Shown: positions 1 through 8,697 of the stretch, in pieces
Layout: each line of letters opens with the position of its first letter
How positions within the stretch are numbered: the stretch's first letter is position 1
DNA from: VHCN01 sp964589935
GTDB taxonomy: Bacteria; Verrucomicrobiota; Verrucomicrobiia; Limisphaerales; VHCN01
DNA: 64,000 nucleotides
Assembly: GCA_964589935.1 (NCBI GenBank)
Contig: CAZPVD010000005.1
Span: forward strand, 124,001 to 188,000
Reading direction: 5' to 3'
Notes under the pieces: model-generated
Told to the model about the DNA's origin: nothing
The model's database searches: none
Seen by the model: only the letters and a program-made list of their open reading frames with translations
Translations under genes and position numbers: made by a program

Positions 1-2819
1 CCGCGAAGCTGATACAACTCGCTCAACCCAAAACGATCCGCGCGGTCAATGATGATCGTGTTCGCGTTCGGAATATCCAGCCCGCTTTCGATGATCGTCG
101 TCGAGAGCAGCACGTCGGCCTTGCCGTTCACGAAGGCCGTCATCACTTCCTCCAAGTCGTCCGCGTGCATCTGGCCGTGGCCGACGACGATGCGCGCATC
201 GGGCACGAGCTGCATGAGGCGGAACTTCATCGCGTCAATCGTTGTCACGCGATTGTGCAGGAAAAACACCTGTCCGCCGCGGTTGAGTTCGCGCCGGATG
301 GCGTCGCGGATGATGCGTTCGTCGTATTCGCACACGGTCGTCTCGATGGGCAGGCGGTCCTGCGGCGGCGTCTGAATCGTGCTCATGTCCCGCGCACCGG
401 TCAGCGCGAGATAGAGCGTCCGCGGAATCGGTGTCGCGCTGAGCGTGAGCACGTCCACCATTCGGCGGAGCAGCTTGAACTTCTCCTTGTGCAGCACGCC
501 GAAGCGCTGCTCCTCATCGATCACGACGAGGCCGAGGTCCTTGAACTCGATGTCGCTCTGCACGAGACGGTGCGTGCCGATGACAATGTCCACGCTGCCG
601 TTCGCCAAATCCTTCACGACGCGCGCCTGCTCGCGACGCGTGCGGAAGCGCGACAGCAGTTCGATGCGAACCGGATAATCCGCCATGCGTTCCCGGAAGG
701 TGTTGAAATGCTGCTGCGCGAGCACCGTCGTGGGCACGAGCACGGCGACCTGTTTCCCTCCCATCACGGCCTTGAACGCGGCACGGATGGCGACTTCGGT
801 CTTGCCGTAGCCGACATCGCCGCAGATGAGGCGGTCCATCGGCTTGGGGCGTTCCATGTCGGTTTTGGTTTCAACAATCGCGCGCGACTGATCGGGAGTT
901 TCTTCATACACAAACGAACTCTCGAACTCGCGCTGCCACGTCGTGTCATCCAGAAACGCATGGCCCGCCTGCGTTTCGCGCGCGGCCTGGATGGCGAGCA
1001 ACTCCGCCGCAAGATCGCGCACGGCGTGTTCGGCCTGCTCCTTCGCCTTCGCCCAGCGATGCCCGCCGAGTTGATTGAGCGGCGGACGCACCTTGCCCGC
1101 GCCGACGTATTTGCTGACGAGGTGCGCCTCGGTGACGGGCACGTAGAGTTTGGGCGGCGGCTGGCCGGGATCAGTCTCAGCGTATTCGATGACGAGGCAT
1201 TCGGAGCCGGAGTCTTGAGTCTTGAGTCTTGGGTCTTGAGTTCGCGTGGTTGTCGGCAGCGTTTGCAAACCGGCGAAGCGCCCGATGCCGTGCTGCAAAT
1301 GAACGACAAGGTCGCCGGGCGAAAGCTCCGTGAAGTCAATGTCCAGCGCGGAGCGCATCGCGGCGGCGTGCGGCGACTTGAGCCGGCGCGGACGCTGCAC
1401 CTTGTAGCGGCCGAAGATTTCCGCGTCCGTGACGGTGACGATTTTCGCTTCATCGAAGAGAAAACCACGAGCAAGAGTTCCCAGATGAGTCGAGGGCTTC
1501 TCTTCAGCATGGCCGAGTTCGCCCCAGATTTCCTCGAAACGCTGCCGCTCGCCGTCGTTGTTGCAAAAGACGTGAACGGCGTAGTCCTGCCGTAGCCAGC
1601 GATGGAGTTGTGTGAAGAACTCGCGCCGCTGCGCTTCGGCGATTTGCGGTTCGGGCGCGTGCTCGCCGAGCGGACGAAAGGCATCGAGCGAGTTGAATTG
1701 CAGATTGCCGAATGCGGAGTGCGGATTGCGGATTTCGTCCGTGAGCGCGAGCGGTGTCATCCCACGCGCGGCGAGATCGCGTTGGAATTCCTCCCAGCCG
1801 ATGAAGAAGGGATCATCCTCCGGCACTTGCGCGGCGTAGGCGTCCGCGTGTTCAGCGAGCGACTCGGGCTCGCACAGGATGAAGAGGGTTTGATTCGGCA
1901 GGTAATCGAGCAGTGTGGCAAGCGGTGCAGGAGTCAGGATTCGGGATTCAGGATTCGGCACCGTCAACGGCTTCGCCTTCTGACTCCTGACTCCTGGCTC
2001 CTGACTCCGTTTCAAAATGCCCAGCTCGCCCGCGGGCGGCAGGATGATCTCATTGAGTTCGCCACCGTCGCGCGACATCTGAGTGAGCGGATCGAACTGG
2101 CGGAGGGATTCAAGTTCGTCGCCGAAGAATTCAAGCCGCACCGGCCACGGGCTGGTGAGCGGCCAGACATCCACGATGCCGCCGCGCAGGGCAAGCTCGC
2201 CCTTGGCCGTGACTTGCGCCTCCGGCTCGTAAGCCTGCTCCTCAAGCCACTCGATGAGGTCGAGCGGATTCGCACGGTCGCCGCGCCGCAGCGTCTGCGT
2301 GCGCGACGCGATCGCACCCGGCGCGAAAGTGCGTTGAAGCAACGCAGTGACGCTGGTGACAACAAGTCTTGAGTCTTGAGTCTTAAGTCTTGTGTCGGCA
2401 GCGAGGGCGACGAGCGTTTCGAGGCGTTCGCTGATGACATCAGCATGCGGCAGCTTGGCCTCGTGGGGGAGAATTTCCCAAGCAGGGTAAAATAAAGTGC
2501 GAGGTGCGAGGTGCGAAGTGCGAGCGTCGAGGTTGTCTGTTCGCTCTTCGCACTTCTCACCTTGCACTTCCCCAAGCCACGTCTCCAAGTCCTGCTGGAA
2601 ACTTTCCTGCGTCTTGAGGCTGTCAGTGACGACGACAATCGGGCGGCGCGGAAAGAGTTGATGCAGCAATGCCGCGAAGAACGGTTGCGCGGACGGGCAT
2701 ACGTTCCCAAGAGACAATGCGCCGCCCGACTCCACACGCCGCGCAAGGTCCTGCACAGCGGGAGCTGCCGCGATCCTGTCAAACAGGCCGCCGGTCTTGT
2801 CGGTGAACCGGCTCTGCAC
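1..2819 (-). CDS. mfd: Transcription-repair coupling factor Mfd, C-terminus beyond window
   Basis: Mfd is an ATP-dependent translocase that removes stalled RNA polymerase from DNA lesions and recruits UvrA. About 939 codons are present; some 200 C-terminal residues lie off the window edge. The N-terminal UvrB-like part (FYPAWEILPHEAKLPHADV), the RNA-polymerase-interaction domain (DLVVHLQHGIGRF), the Walker A motif GDVGYGKTE (K about 673) and the late helicase motif STTIIESGLDIPNA are all readable in one frame. I chose the GTG at 2819 because an in-frame stop lies at 2853-2855 and the first conserved residues follow soon after; no strong ribosome site decides it. The frame contains five heptamer repeat loci that add loops relative to the usual family sequence, one of them within the polymerase-interaction domain. 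It is divergent from the kinase gene. Confidence 0.93.
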   Translation of the reverse strand, partial: MQSRFTDKTGGLFDRIAAAPAVQDLARRVESGGALSLGNVCPSAQPFFAALLHQLFPRRPIVVVTDSLKTQESFQQDLETWLGEVQGEKCEERTDNLDARTSHLAPRTLFYPAWEILPHEAKLPHADVISERLETLVALAADTRLKTQDSRLVVTSVTALLQRTFAPGAIASRTQTLRRGDRANPLDLIEWLEEQAYEPEAQVTAKGELALRGGIVDVWPLTSPWPVRLEFFGDELESLRQFDPLTQMSRDGGELNEIILPPAGELGILKRSQEPGVRSQKAKPLTVPNPESRILTPAPLATLLDYLPNQTLFILCEPESLAEHADAYAAQVPEDDPFFIGWEEFQRDLAARGMTPLALTDEIRNPHSAFGNLQFNSLDAFRPLGEHAPEPQIAEAQRREFFTQLHRWLRQDYAVHVFCNNDGERQRFEEIWGELGHAEEKPSTHLGTLARGFLFDEAKIVTVTDAEIFGRYKVQRPRRLKSPHAAAMRSALDIDFTELSPGDLVVHLQHGIGRFAGLQTLPTTTRTQDPRLKTQDSGSECLVIEYAETDPGQPPPKLYVPVTEAHLVSKYVGAGKVRPPLNQLGGHRWAKAKEQAEHAVRDLAAELLAIQAARETQAGHAFLDDTTWQREFESSFVYEETPDQSRAIVETKTDMERPKPMDRLICGDVGYGKTEVAIRAAFKAVMGGKQVAVLVPTTVLAQQHFNTFRERMADYPVRIELLSRFRTRREQARVVKDLANGSVDIVIGTHRLVQSDIEFKDLGLVVIDEEQRFGVLHKEKFKLLRRMVDVLTLSATPIPRTLYLALTGARDMSTIQTPPQDRLPIETTVCEYDERIIRDAIRRELNRGGQVFFLHNRVTTIDAMKFRLMQLVPDARIVVGHGQMHADDLEEVMTAFVNGKADVLLSTTIIESGLDIPNANTIIIDRADRFGLSELYQLR
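1211..1245. repeat. Heptamer tandem array in mfd (RNA polymerase-interaction domain)
   Basis: Three copies of AGTCTTG are followed by GGTCTTG and a degenerate unit. In the mfd frame the array encodes a segment ending RLKTQDSG, in the loop between HGIGRFAGLQ and the conserved LVIEYA strand, where homologues normally have a short turn. Period 7 is seen directly; the insertion relative to the family is judged from memory of Mfd sequences. Confidence 0.85.
1700..1734. repeat. Heptamer tandem array in mfd
   Basis: Five units in a row: GCAGATT, GCCGAAT, GCGGAGT, GCGGATT, GCGGATT. The array lies in frame within mfd, encoding residues around IRNPHSAFGNLQ in the N-terminal half of the protein. The unit differs from the other arrays in the gene, but the period is again exactly 7. 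Confidence 0.8.
1928..2008. repeat. Inverted pair of heptamer arrays in mfd
   Basis: The left arm (1928-1955) is CAGGAGT, CAGGATT, CGGGATT, CAGGATT. The right arm (1981-2008) is TGACTCC, TGACTCC, TGGCTCC, TGACTCC, close to the reverse complement of the left arm. A 25-bp spacer separates them, so an imperfect hairpin of about 28 bp could form in DNA or mRNA. The mfd frame stays open through both arms. Confidence 0.85.
2364..2398. repeat. Heptamer tandem array in mfd
   Basis: Units AAGTCTT, GAGTCTT, GAGTCTT, AAGTCTT and then a degenerate GTGTCGG. It encodes TRLKTQDSRL just before the VVTSVTALLQ strand, where Mfd homologues have a short loop. The unit is nearly the same as in the array at 1211-1245, so these two may be related copies. 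Confidence 0.85.
2494..2568. repeat. Inverted pair of heptamer arrays in mfd
   Basis: The left arm (2494-2528) is AAAGTGC, GAGGTGC, GAGGTGC, GAAGTGC, GAGCGTC. The right arm (2541-2568) is TCGCTCT, TCGCACT, TCTCACC, TTGCACT, roughly the reverse complement. They are separated by 12 bp and can fold back on each other. In frame they encode a charged loop before the conserved FYPAWEIL segment. Confidence 0.83.
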
Positions 2820-2845
2820 CGGGCGGACGTTCTCACCGGCGCCGC

Positions 2846-5800
2846 GTGCGCGTCAAGCCGCTGAAGCCGCGCGATCACGACATTTCATCTTGTCGCGCTA
2901 ATGGTGTTGTGTATCGTCGCAGCGTGCTCAATCTCAGGAAAGAAAACCCAAATCTTTCCCCCCAGCGCCGCGCGGCCGAGGCTGCCTTGACGAAGCTCAA
3001 GTCCACGCTCGAAACCGAGGCGGGACGCGGCTACGTGACGATTGACCATTACCTGACCGCGCGCAGCGGAGAGGCGGAGAGCGGTGTGGTGATGCCGAGC
3101 ACCGATCCGGGCACGGGCTTCTACGACGTGGGCCAGGTCGTCGCCACCGGCGGCATGGGCGCGATCATCCAAGCCAAGGACCGCAACCTCGAGCGCACGG
3201 TCGCGATGAAGATCATGCTCAACTCCTCCGGCGCGACGGAGGCGGCCATCTATAACTTCATCGCCGAGGCCAAGATCACCGGCCAGCTCGAACACCCGAA
3301 CATCGTCCCGCTGCACGACATGGGCGTGGCGGCGGACGGAACGATTTATTACACGATGAAGCTCATCGAGGGCACGAGCCTCCGTGAGATTCTCCAGAAG
3401 ATTCGTGACGGCGATCAGGAGACGGTGATGCACTATCCGTTGAGCCGCCTTCTTGAGATTTTTCAGAAAGTCTGCGACGGCATCGCCTATGCGCATTCGC
3501 GCCGGGTCGTGCATCGCGACCTCAAGCCCGACAACGTGATGGTTGGCGCGTTCGGCGAGGTGCTCGTGCTCGACTGGGGCATCGCGAAGGTGCTGCGCGA
3601 CACGCCAACGCACGAGGAAACGGCCGCGGGGCAGGAAGGCATCGGCGAGATGCCCGATGCGGGAGGGGGCGAGTTCGCCACGATGGTCGGGCAGGTCAAG
3701 GGCACGCCCAACTACATGGCGCCCGAACAGGCCGAGGGCCGCGTGAACGACATTGACGAGCGCACGGACATCTACGCGCTCGGCGGAATCCTCTACACCA
3801 TCCTCACACTCTATCCGCCCATCGTCGGCAACAATGTGATGGAGATTTTGGAGAAGGTCTCATCCGGCGACATCACCGCGCCGACGGCCTTCAACCAGAC
3901 ACAGTCCGGCGGCAAGTCTTCCGGCAACGCCAAGTCGCCCGCGCCGCCCGTGCCGATCCTGCCGCTGCCGCACCTGCCGGAGGCGAAAATTCCCTCCGCG
4001 CTTTCCGCCGTCGCGATGAAGGCGATGGCGCTGAAGAAGGAGGACCGCTATCAGGATGTGGACGAGTTGCAGGGTGAGATTCGCCGCTACCTCGGCGGCT
4101 TCGCCACGAGCGCGGAAGACGCCAGCGCGCTGACGCAGATCAAGCTGATGCTTGGCCGGCATAAGAAGGAGCTGGCCATCGCAACGGTGTTCCTCGCCAT
4201 CGCGGCCGGCATCGGAGTCTTCGCCATCGGCAAGGTCATTCACAGCAGCATCGTCGCCAAGAAGGCCCGCGAGGCGGCGGAACAACAACTCGCCGAACTG
4301 CGCGCCACGGCGCCGACGTTTGCCGCGGCGGCGCGCGCCGCGCTGGACCAGGGCCGCTTCAACGACGCGCTCGGCATCACGAACGCCATCACGTTCAACC
4401 CGACCAACGCGGAGTATCACCTTCTCAAAGGCCACATTCTCCAGTCCATGCTCCAAGTGAACGAGGCGCATGACGCTTACGTGACGGCGAGGGATTATGC
4501 CGCCACAAACAATCCCGCGCTCGCCGCGCTCGCTGAAAAAAACCGCGCCCTCTGCGGCATCCTCAAGCAGAAGCCCAAGCTTGACCTGCCTGAATTCCGC
4601 CAGCTTTACGAGGCCATGCTTGCACAAGGCCGCATCAAGGAAGCCAGTCTGATGAGCGCGCGCCTCGGCAGCGTGGACCAGCAGCTCTTCGAGAATCTCA
4701 AGCGCAAACTCGTCACTGCGAACGTCAAAGGCGAACTCACGCGCGACGTGAACGGCCGCCTTTCCCTCGACATGGCGGGCGCGAACATCGCCAGTCTCGC
4801 CGCGCTCCGAGGCATCCCGCTCGCCGAGTTGAACATGGCCGGCTGCGCCAACGTGGACGACCTCACCCCGCTCGAGGGATTGAAGCTGGAACGGCTCGAC
4901 GCTTCCGGCACCAAGGTCAACGATCTTTCGTCCCTGCGCGGCATGCCCATCGCCAGCCTCAACCTCGCCGGCACAAAGGTGGATGACTTGAATCCTCTCG
5001 ACAAAATGCCGCTCACGGAACTGAACCTGAGCAACTGCCTCGCTGTTGCGAACATCGCGCCGCTCAGGAGCGCGAAACTCACGCGCCTCAATCTCGCCTT
5101 CACACAGGTGCGCGATCTGACACCCATCAGCGGACAGCCCGTCGTCTGGCTGAACCTTTATCGGACGAAGGTCCAGCAAAGCGACCTCGACGCGCTCAAG
5201 GGCATGCCGCTCGGCACGCTTTTCGTTGGCGAAACCGGTGTGCGCAGTCTCAACGGACTCACCAACGCGCCGCTGGAGTATCTCGACATTCATAAAACAT
5301 CGGTGAGCGATCTCTCGCCGCTGCGGCAGAGCAAGCTCCAGACGCTGTTGATGGACAACACTCCCGTGCGCGACCTCAGCCCGTTGCGGGGCATGAGCAC
5401 GCTGCGATTCGTCAGCGCAAACTACACCGAGGTCGCCGATCTTTCGCCACTGGCCGGCCTGCCCGTCTCCACGCTGCGTCTGGCCAACTCGCGCGTGAGC
5501 GACCTTTCGCCGCTGGACGGCGCGCCATTCGACGGCGAACTCGATTTGTCAAACACGTCCGTGAAGGACATCCGCGCGCTCAAGGGCATGCCGCTCCAGA
5601 CGCTCAAACTTCAGCGCACGCAGGTCAGCGACATCAGTTGGCTTGAGAACATGCCGCTGCACGAGCTTCGCCTGGACGAAACGAACGTGAAAAACTTCCT
5701 CCCGATTGCGAGCCTGCAGCAGATCGAGCGTCTCTCCCTGCCGTTTCCGCTTCCGCGCGCAAACATCGAGGGCCTGCGCACGCATCCGAGCATCAAGGTT

Positions 5801-5893
5801 CTCTCCTACAATGTTCCTGTGGACAAATGGGAGCGTGCGACCACGAAGGAGGCGTTCTGGAAGGACTTCGACGCGCGCAACCGGGGCAACTGA
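2846..5893 (+). CDS. Membrane Ser/Thr protein kinase with C-terminal leucine-rich-like repeats
   Basis: This is a Hanks-type kinase. It shows a glycine loop (TGGMGA, about 101-106), the VAMK lysine (122), HRDLKPDN (223-230), a DWG in place of DFG (243-245, common in bacterial kinases of this type) and APE (292-294). One membrane helix follows near 441-465, then a short TPR-like part and about 15 repeats of roughly 23 residues with the pattern LxxLxGxPLxxLxLxxTxVxDLxPL (about 620-980). The kinase is therefore cytoplasmic and the repeats probably lie outside. The start is uncertain: the ATG at 2846 sits close to the divergent mfd start, and a GTG at 2924 would also keep every domain. The substrate is unknown. 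It converges on the ABC permease gene with 3 bp between stops. Confidence 0.9.
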   Translation: MRVKPLKPRDHDISSCRANGVVYRRSVLNLRKENPNLSPQRRAAEAALTKLKSTLETEAGRGYVTIDHYLTARSGEAESGVVMPSTDPGTGFYDVGQVVATGGMGAIIQAKDRNLERTVAMKIMLNSSGATEAAIYNFIAEAKITGQLEHPNIVPLHDMGVAADGTIYYTMKLIEGTSLREILQKIRDGDQETVMHYPLSRLLEIFQKVCDGIAYAHSRRVVHRDLKPDNVMVGAFGEVLVLDWGIAKVLRDTPTHEETAAGQEGIGEMPDAGGGEFATMVGQVKGTPNYMAPEQAEGRVNDIDERTDIYALGGILYTILTLYPPIVGNNVMEILEKVSSGDITAPTAFNQTQSGGKSSGNAKSPAPPVPILPLPHLPEAKIPSALSAVAMKAMALKKEDRYQDVDELQGEIRRYLGGFATSAEDASALTQIKLMLGRHKKELAIATVFLAIAAGIGVFAIGKVIHSSIVAKKAREAAEQQLAELRATAPTFAAAARAALDQGRFNDALGITNAITFNPTNAEYHLLKGHILQSMLQVNEAHDAYVTARDYAATNNPALAALAEKNRALCGILKQKPKLDLPEFRQLYEAMLAQGRIKEASLMSARLGSVDQQLFENLKRKLVTANVKGELTRDVNGRLSLDMAGANIASLAALRGIPLAELNMAGCANVDDLTPLEGLKLERLDASGTKVNDLSSLRGMPIASLNLAGTKVDDLNPLDKMPLTELNLSNCLAVANIAPLRSAKLTRLNLAFTQVRDLTPISGQPVVWLNLYRTKVQQSDLDALKGMPLGTLFVGETGVRSLNGLTNAPLEYLDIHKTSVSDLSPLRQSKLQTLLMDNTPVRDLSPLRGMSTLRFVSANYTEVADLSPLAGLPVSTLRLANSRVSDLSPLDGAPFDGELDLSNTSVKDIRALKGMPLQTLKLQRTQVSDISWLENMPLHELRLDETNVKNFLPIASLQQIERLSLPFPLPRANIEGLRTHPSIKVLSYNVPVDKWERATTKEAFWKDFDARNRGN

Positions 5894-5896
5894 GCG

Positions 5897-6913
5897 TCAC
5901 CCGCTTGCCCGCGACTGACGCCACTTGTCCAGCCCCACCGCGAGGATGATGAGCGCGCCGATGATGATTTCCTGCATGTAATTCGGCCAGTCCATGTATT
6001 GCGAGCCGGTGCGCAGCACGGCCATCGTCAGCGCGCCGATCATCGAGCCGAGGATGCTTCCCGTGCCGCCGCTCAGGCTCGCACCGCCGATGACCACCGC
6101 CGCGATGATGTCCAGCTCCAGGCCGATGGCCGCGGTCGGATCGCCCTGTCGCAAGCGCGAGAGCAGCATCACGCCGGCAAGTCCGAAGAACAATCCGGCC
6201 AGCGAATAGATGAACACCTTCATCCGTTGCACGCGAATGCCGCAAAACATCGCCGCCATCTCGCTTCCGCCAATCGCGAAGATGTATCGCCCGAACACCG
6301 TCCGTCGCATCACGACCGCGACCAGCGCCGCGAACGCGATGGCGACCCACACGCCCGGCGGCGGCATTTTGCCCAGCGGGTCGGGATCGGCCATGAGCGC
6401 GCCGACCGAGGTGGATTCAGCGGCGAAGTTCACCGTCTGGTTTTGCGCCATCCACTTCGCGAGGCCGCGCGCCACGCCGAGCATTCCCAGCGTCACGATG
6501 AACGGCATCAGCCGGAACGCCGCGATGAGCGAGCCGTTCACGAGGCCGATCACGCCGCCCGCGAGGATCATCACGCCAATTGCGACAGGCAGCCCGGCCG
6601 ATTTTTGGATCAGCCACGCGCCGATGACGGACGTGAGCGCGACGACCGAGCCGACGCTCAGGTCAATCCCTCCGCTCACGATGATCATCGTCATGCCGAG
6701 CGCGCCGATGGCGACGACGACCGTCTGCGTGAGCACCGTTTTGAACGTGGCGAACGAGAGGAAGGCTTGCAGCCCGTCTGACTTCTCCGCCGCATCGCGC
6801 CACGCGAGCAGGCCGATGAAGAGCAGCGTGACGAACGCGAGGATCAAAAAGGGTCCGAGCGTCGTGAGCCAGCGGCGAGCGTTCTCACGGCGTGGGTCTG
6901 TTTCGCTGTTCAT
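5897..6913 (-). CDS. Sugar ABC transporter permease (RbsC/BPD_transp_2 type)
   Basis: Integral membrane permease of the ribose/xylose-type ABC importer family, about 338 residues with eight or more hydrophobic helices. The family segment GMTMIIVSGGIDLSVGSVVA is present, and near the C-terminus the segment AVVIGGASLSGGTGSILGS, both typical of RbsC-like proteins. I start it at the ATG at 6913; an in-frame GTG at 7009 that overlaps the upstream stop would add 32 polar residues unlike the family N-terminus. The binding protein lies directly upstream on the same strand, so the two form an operon. No ATP-binding subunit follows, because the next gene is the convergent kinase. The transported sugar cannot be told from sequence. 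Confidence 0.9.
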   Translation of the reverse strand: MNSETDPRRENARRWLTTLGPFLILAFVTLLFIGLLAWRDAAEKSDGLQAFLSFATFKTVLTQTVVVAIGALGMTMIIVSGGIDLSVGSVVALTSVIGAWLIQKSAGLPVAIGVMILAGGVIGLVNGSLIAAFRLMPFIVTLGMLGVARGLAKWMAQNQTVNFAAESTSVGALMADPDPLGKMPPPGVWVAIAFAALVAVVMRRTVFGRYIFAIGGSEMAAMFCGIRVQRMKVFIYSLAGLFFGLAGVMLLSRLRQGDPTAAIGLELDIIAAVVIGGASLSGGTGSILGSMIGALTMAVLRTGSQYMDWPNYMQEIIIGALIILAVGLDKWRQSRASG

Positions 6914-7005
6914 CCGCGCTGGGGCGTTTTCATCCGGGTGAGGTTGTTGTTGCGCGTGTCGCGTGTCGCCCGCGAGACGACGGCTCCTGCCGCGCGGCGG
7001 GCCGT

Positions 7006-7983
7006 TCACTTCAAATACTTCTCAAACGGCGGATAGACGAGTTCCTTCACGTCCGGCTGGTTCATGTTTTCCATGGTCGCGACGATGACGCCGGTGTCTA
7101 TGACTCTCTCGACTTTCTTGCCCTGCAAATGCTGCACGGCGGTCATGACGCCGAGGTAGCCCATCTTCATCGGGTTTTGGATGACGAGCGCCTGCACGTC
7201 GCCCTTCTTCATGCCCTCGACGGATTGCGTGCCGGTGTCGAAGCCGACGAGCTTGACCTTGCCGCCGCCGAGGCCTTTGTCGCGCAGCGCGAGCATCACG
7301 CCGATGGCGACCGGCTCGCACGGCGCGAACCAGCCCTGCACCTGCGTGCCGAAGCGGTTCAGCAAATTCTGCGCGGCTTGATACGCCGTGTCGCGTGTCG
7401 CGCCCGCATACTGGTCGCTTGAAATCAGCTCGATGCCGGGAAATTTTTTGATCGTGTCGAGGAAGCCCTTCTCGCGCTGCTCGGTGCTCGCGGAACCGAC
7501 CTGGTAGCGGAGCAGGACGACCTTGCCCTTGCCACCGAGGAGTTTTGCGAGATGTTCCGCGCCGAGCACACCGCCCTTGTAATTGTCCGTCGCGACGTAG
7601 CTGGTGATTTTCTCCGACTCGATGCCGGAATCAATGATGACGACGGGAATCTTCGCGCGAAGGGCGTTCTCGACCGGCGCGACGAGTGCCTTGGAATCGA
7701 GCGGCGCGAGCACCATCGCCGAGGCGCGGCGCACGGTGAAGTTCTCGACGACCTGGATCTGCTGGTCGCGGTCGTCCTCGCGCAACGGCCCCTTCCAGTT
7801 GATGTTCACTTTCACGCCCTGCGCGGCGAGTTCCTGCGACGCCTTGAGCGCGCCGGCGTGGATGGATTTCCAGAACTCGTGGCTCGTGCCTTTCGGGATG
7901 ACCGCGATGTTGTAAGTCTCGGCGGCGTGAAGCGAAACGGCGGCGAAGGCAAACGTAAGCAGCGTCAGGAGGCGCGGTGTCAT
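7006..7983 (-). CDS. Periplasmic sugar-binding protein of an ABC importer
   Basis: A substrate-binding protein of the ribose-binding type (Peripla_BP_4). A signal peptide (MTPRLLTLLTFAFAAVSLHA) precedes the start of the mature domain, TYNIAVIPKG. Typical elements follow: HEFWKSIHAGALKASQEL, VVIIDSGI near residue 120, and VGFDTGTQSVEGMKKGDVQALVIQNP in the C-terminal lobe. The start at 7983 puts the signal peptide at the N-terminus; an upstream in-frame start at 8022 would add 13 residues. It is the first gene of a two-gene operon with the permease. The family commonly binds pentoses or hexoses; which one is not evident. Confidence 0.92.
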   Translation of the reverse strand: MTPRLLTLLTFAFAAVSLHAAETYNIAVIPKGTSHEFWKSIHAGALKASQELAAQGVKVNINWKGPLREDDRDQQIQVVENFTVRRASAMVLAPLDSKALVAPVENALRAKIPVVIIDSGIESEKITSYVATDNYKGGVLGAEHLAKLLGGKGKVVLLRYQVGSASTEQREKGFLDTIKKFPGIELISSDQYAGATRDTAYQAAQNLLNRFGTQVQGWFAPCEPVAIGVMLALRDKGLGGGKVKLVGFDTGTQSVEGMKKGDVQALVIQNPMKMGYLGVMTAVQHLQGKKVERVIDTGVIVATMENMNQPDVKELVYPPFEKYLK

Positions 7984-8103
7984 GCGCGGAGAATAGAAAG
8001 CAGCGGCGACGCGGGCAAACATTTCTTCCTCACGGTTCGGAATGACCAGTTACACAAGTCCCATCAGACTCGGCGAACTTTTTGGGGACTCGCAAAAGGG
8101 GAG

Positions 8104-8613
8104 TCACTGAGGAACGCCGACCGGCGAAGGCGTGTGTAACTCATCCGATTGTCCAATGAACTTCGTGACGCGGGGCGAAAGCAAAATCGCAATCCACAAC
8201 GCAGGAACCACCTCAGTCCAAATGGGTCGCCAAGGGCTTACGATTAGATACGGATTGCCGAAGTCATTTCCGCCTGAAATTTTCTGAGACAAAAAACCAA
8301 ATAAAATGTCCATGGAGAGAAGGAATACTATTAGCCAGCGCTGGATTATCCGCGCCTTCCTCCTATCCGCTGTGCGTTCTCCAAAAATGAGCACTGCTGT
8401 CGAACACAAACTGAAGCAGTATCCTGATGTGGGCAGCCAGCCGGTGAATGGCAGGATGGCCTCCAATAGTTCGTTTGGACACAACATGGGCAGGCCGAAA
8501 CCAATTAGAGTGGCTGCCAAAGAAAACACCGCGAATGCTCGTAACTCCAACGGGGCAGAGGAAAATCGCGAAGCGATATCAGCCCAGTTATTCCGAGAAC
8601 GTTTTGTGTTCAT
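8104..8613 (-). CDS. Hypothetical membrane protein, about four helices
   Basis: A 169-residue protein I do not recognise. Four hydrophobic stretches are visible, near residues 27-45, 50-75, 92-110 and 132-147, with a basic N-terminus (NTKRSRNN). The gene is visibly more A+T-rich than its neighbours and has no obvious partner. The open frame, an ATG start and the membrane-protein character support a real gene. It could be a recently acquired orphan. Confidence 0.6.
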   Translation of the reverse strand: MNTKRSRNNWADIASRFSSAPLELRAFAVFSLAATLIGFGLPMLCPNELLEAILPFTGWLPTSGYCFSLCSTAVLIFGERTADRRKARIIQRWLIVFLLSMDILFGFLSQKISGGNDFGNPYLIVSPWRPIWTEVVPALWIAILLSPRVTKFIGQSDELHTPSPVGVPQ

Positions 8614-8697
8614 ATTGAAAACACGGCGTTTTAGGACAACTCAATGGAGACCGTGCGACGGCATTGCTTGCAATTCATAGCTTCTCAGACAATTGGC

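Noticed and set aside
165..1595. 476-codon open frame on the + strand
   Set aside because: It lies antisense to mfd, which shows clear helicase motifs in the opposite strand. Long antisense frames are normal in this base composition.
8087..8105. Hairpin GACTC/GAGTC at the end of the small membrane gene, as terminator
   Set aside because: The stem is only five bases and there is no T-run on the transcribed side.
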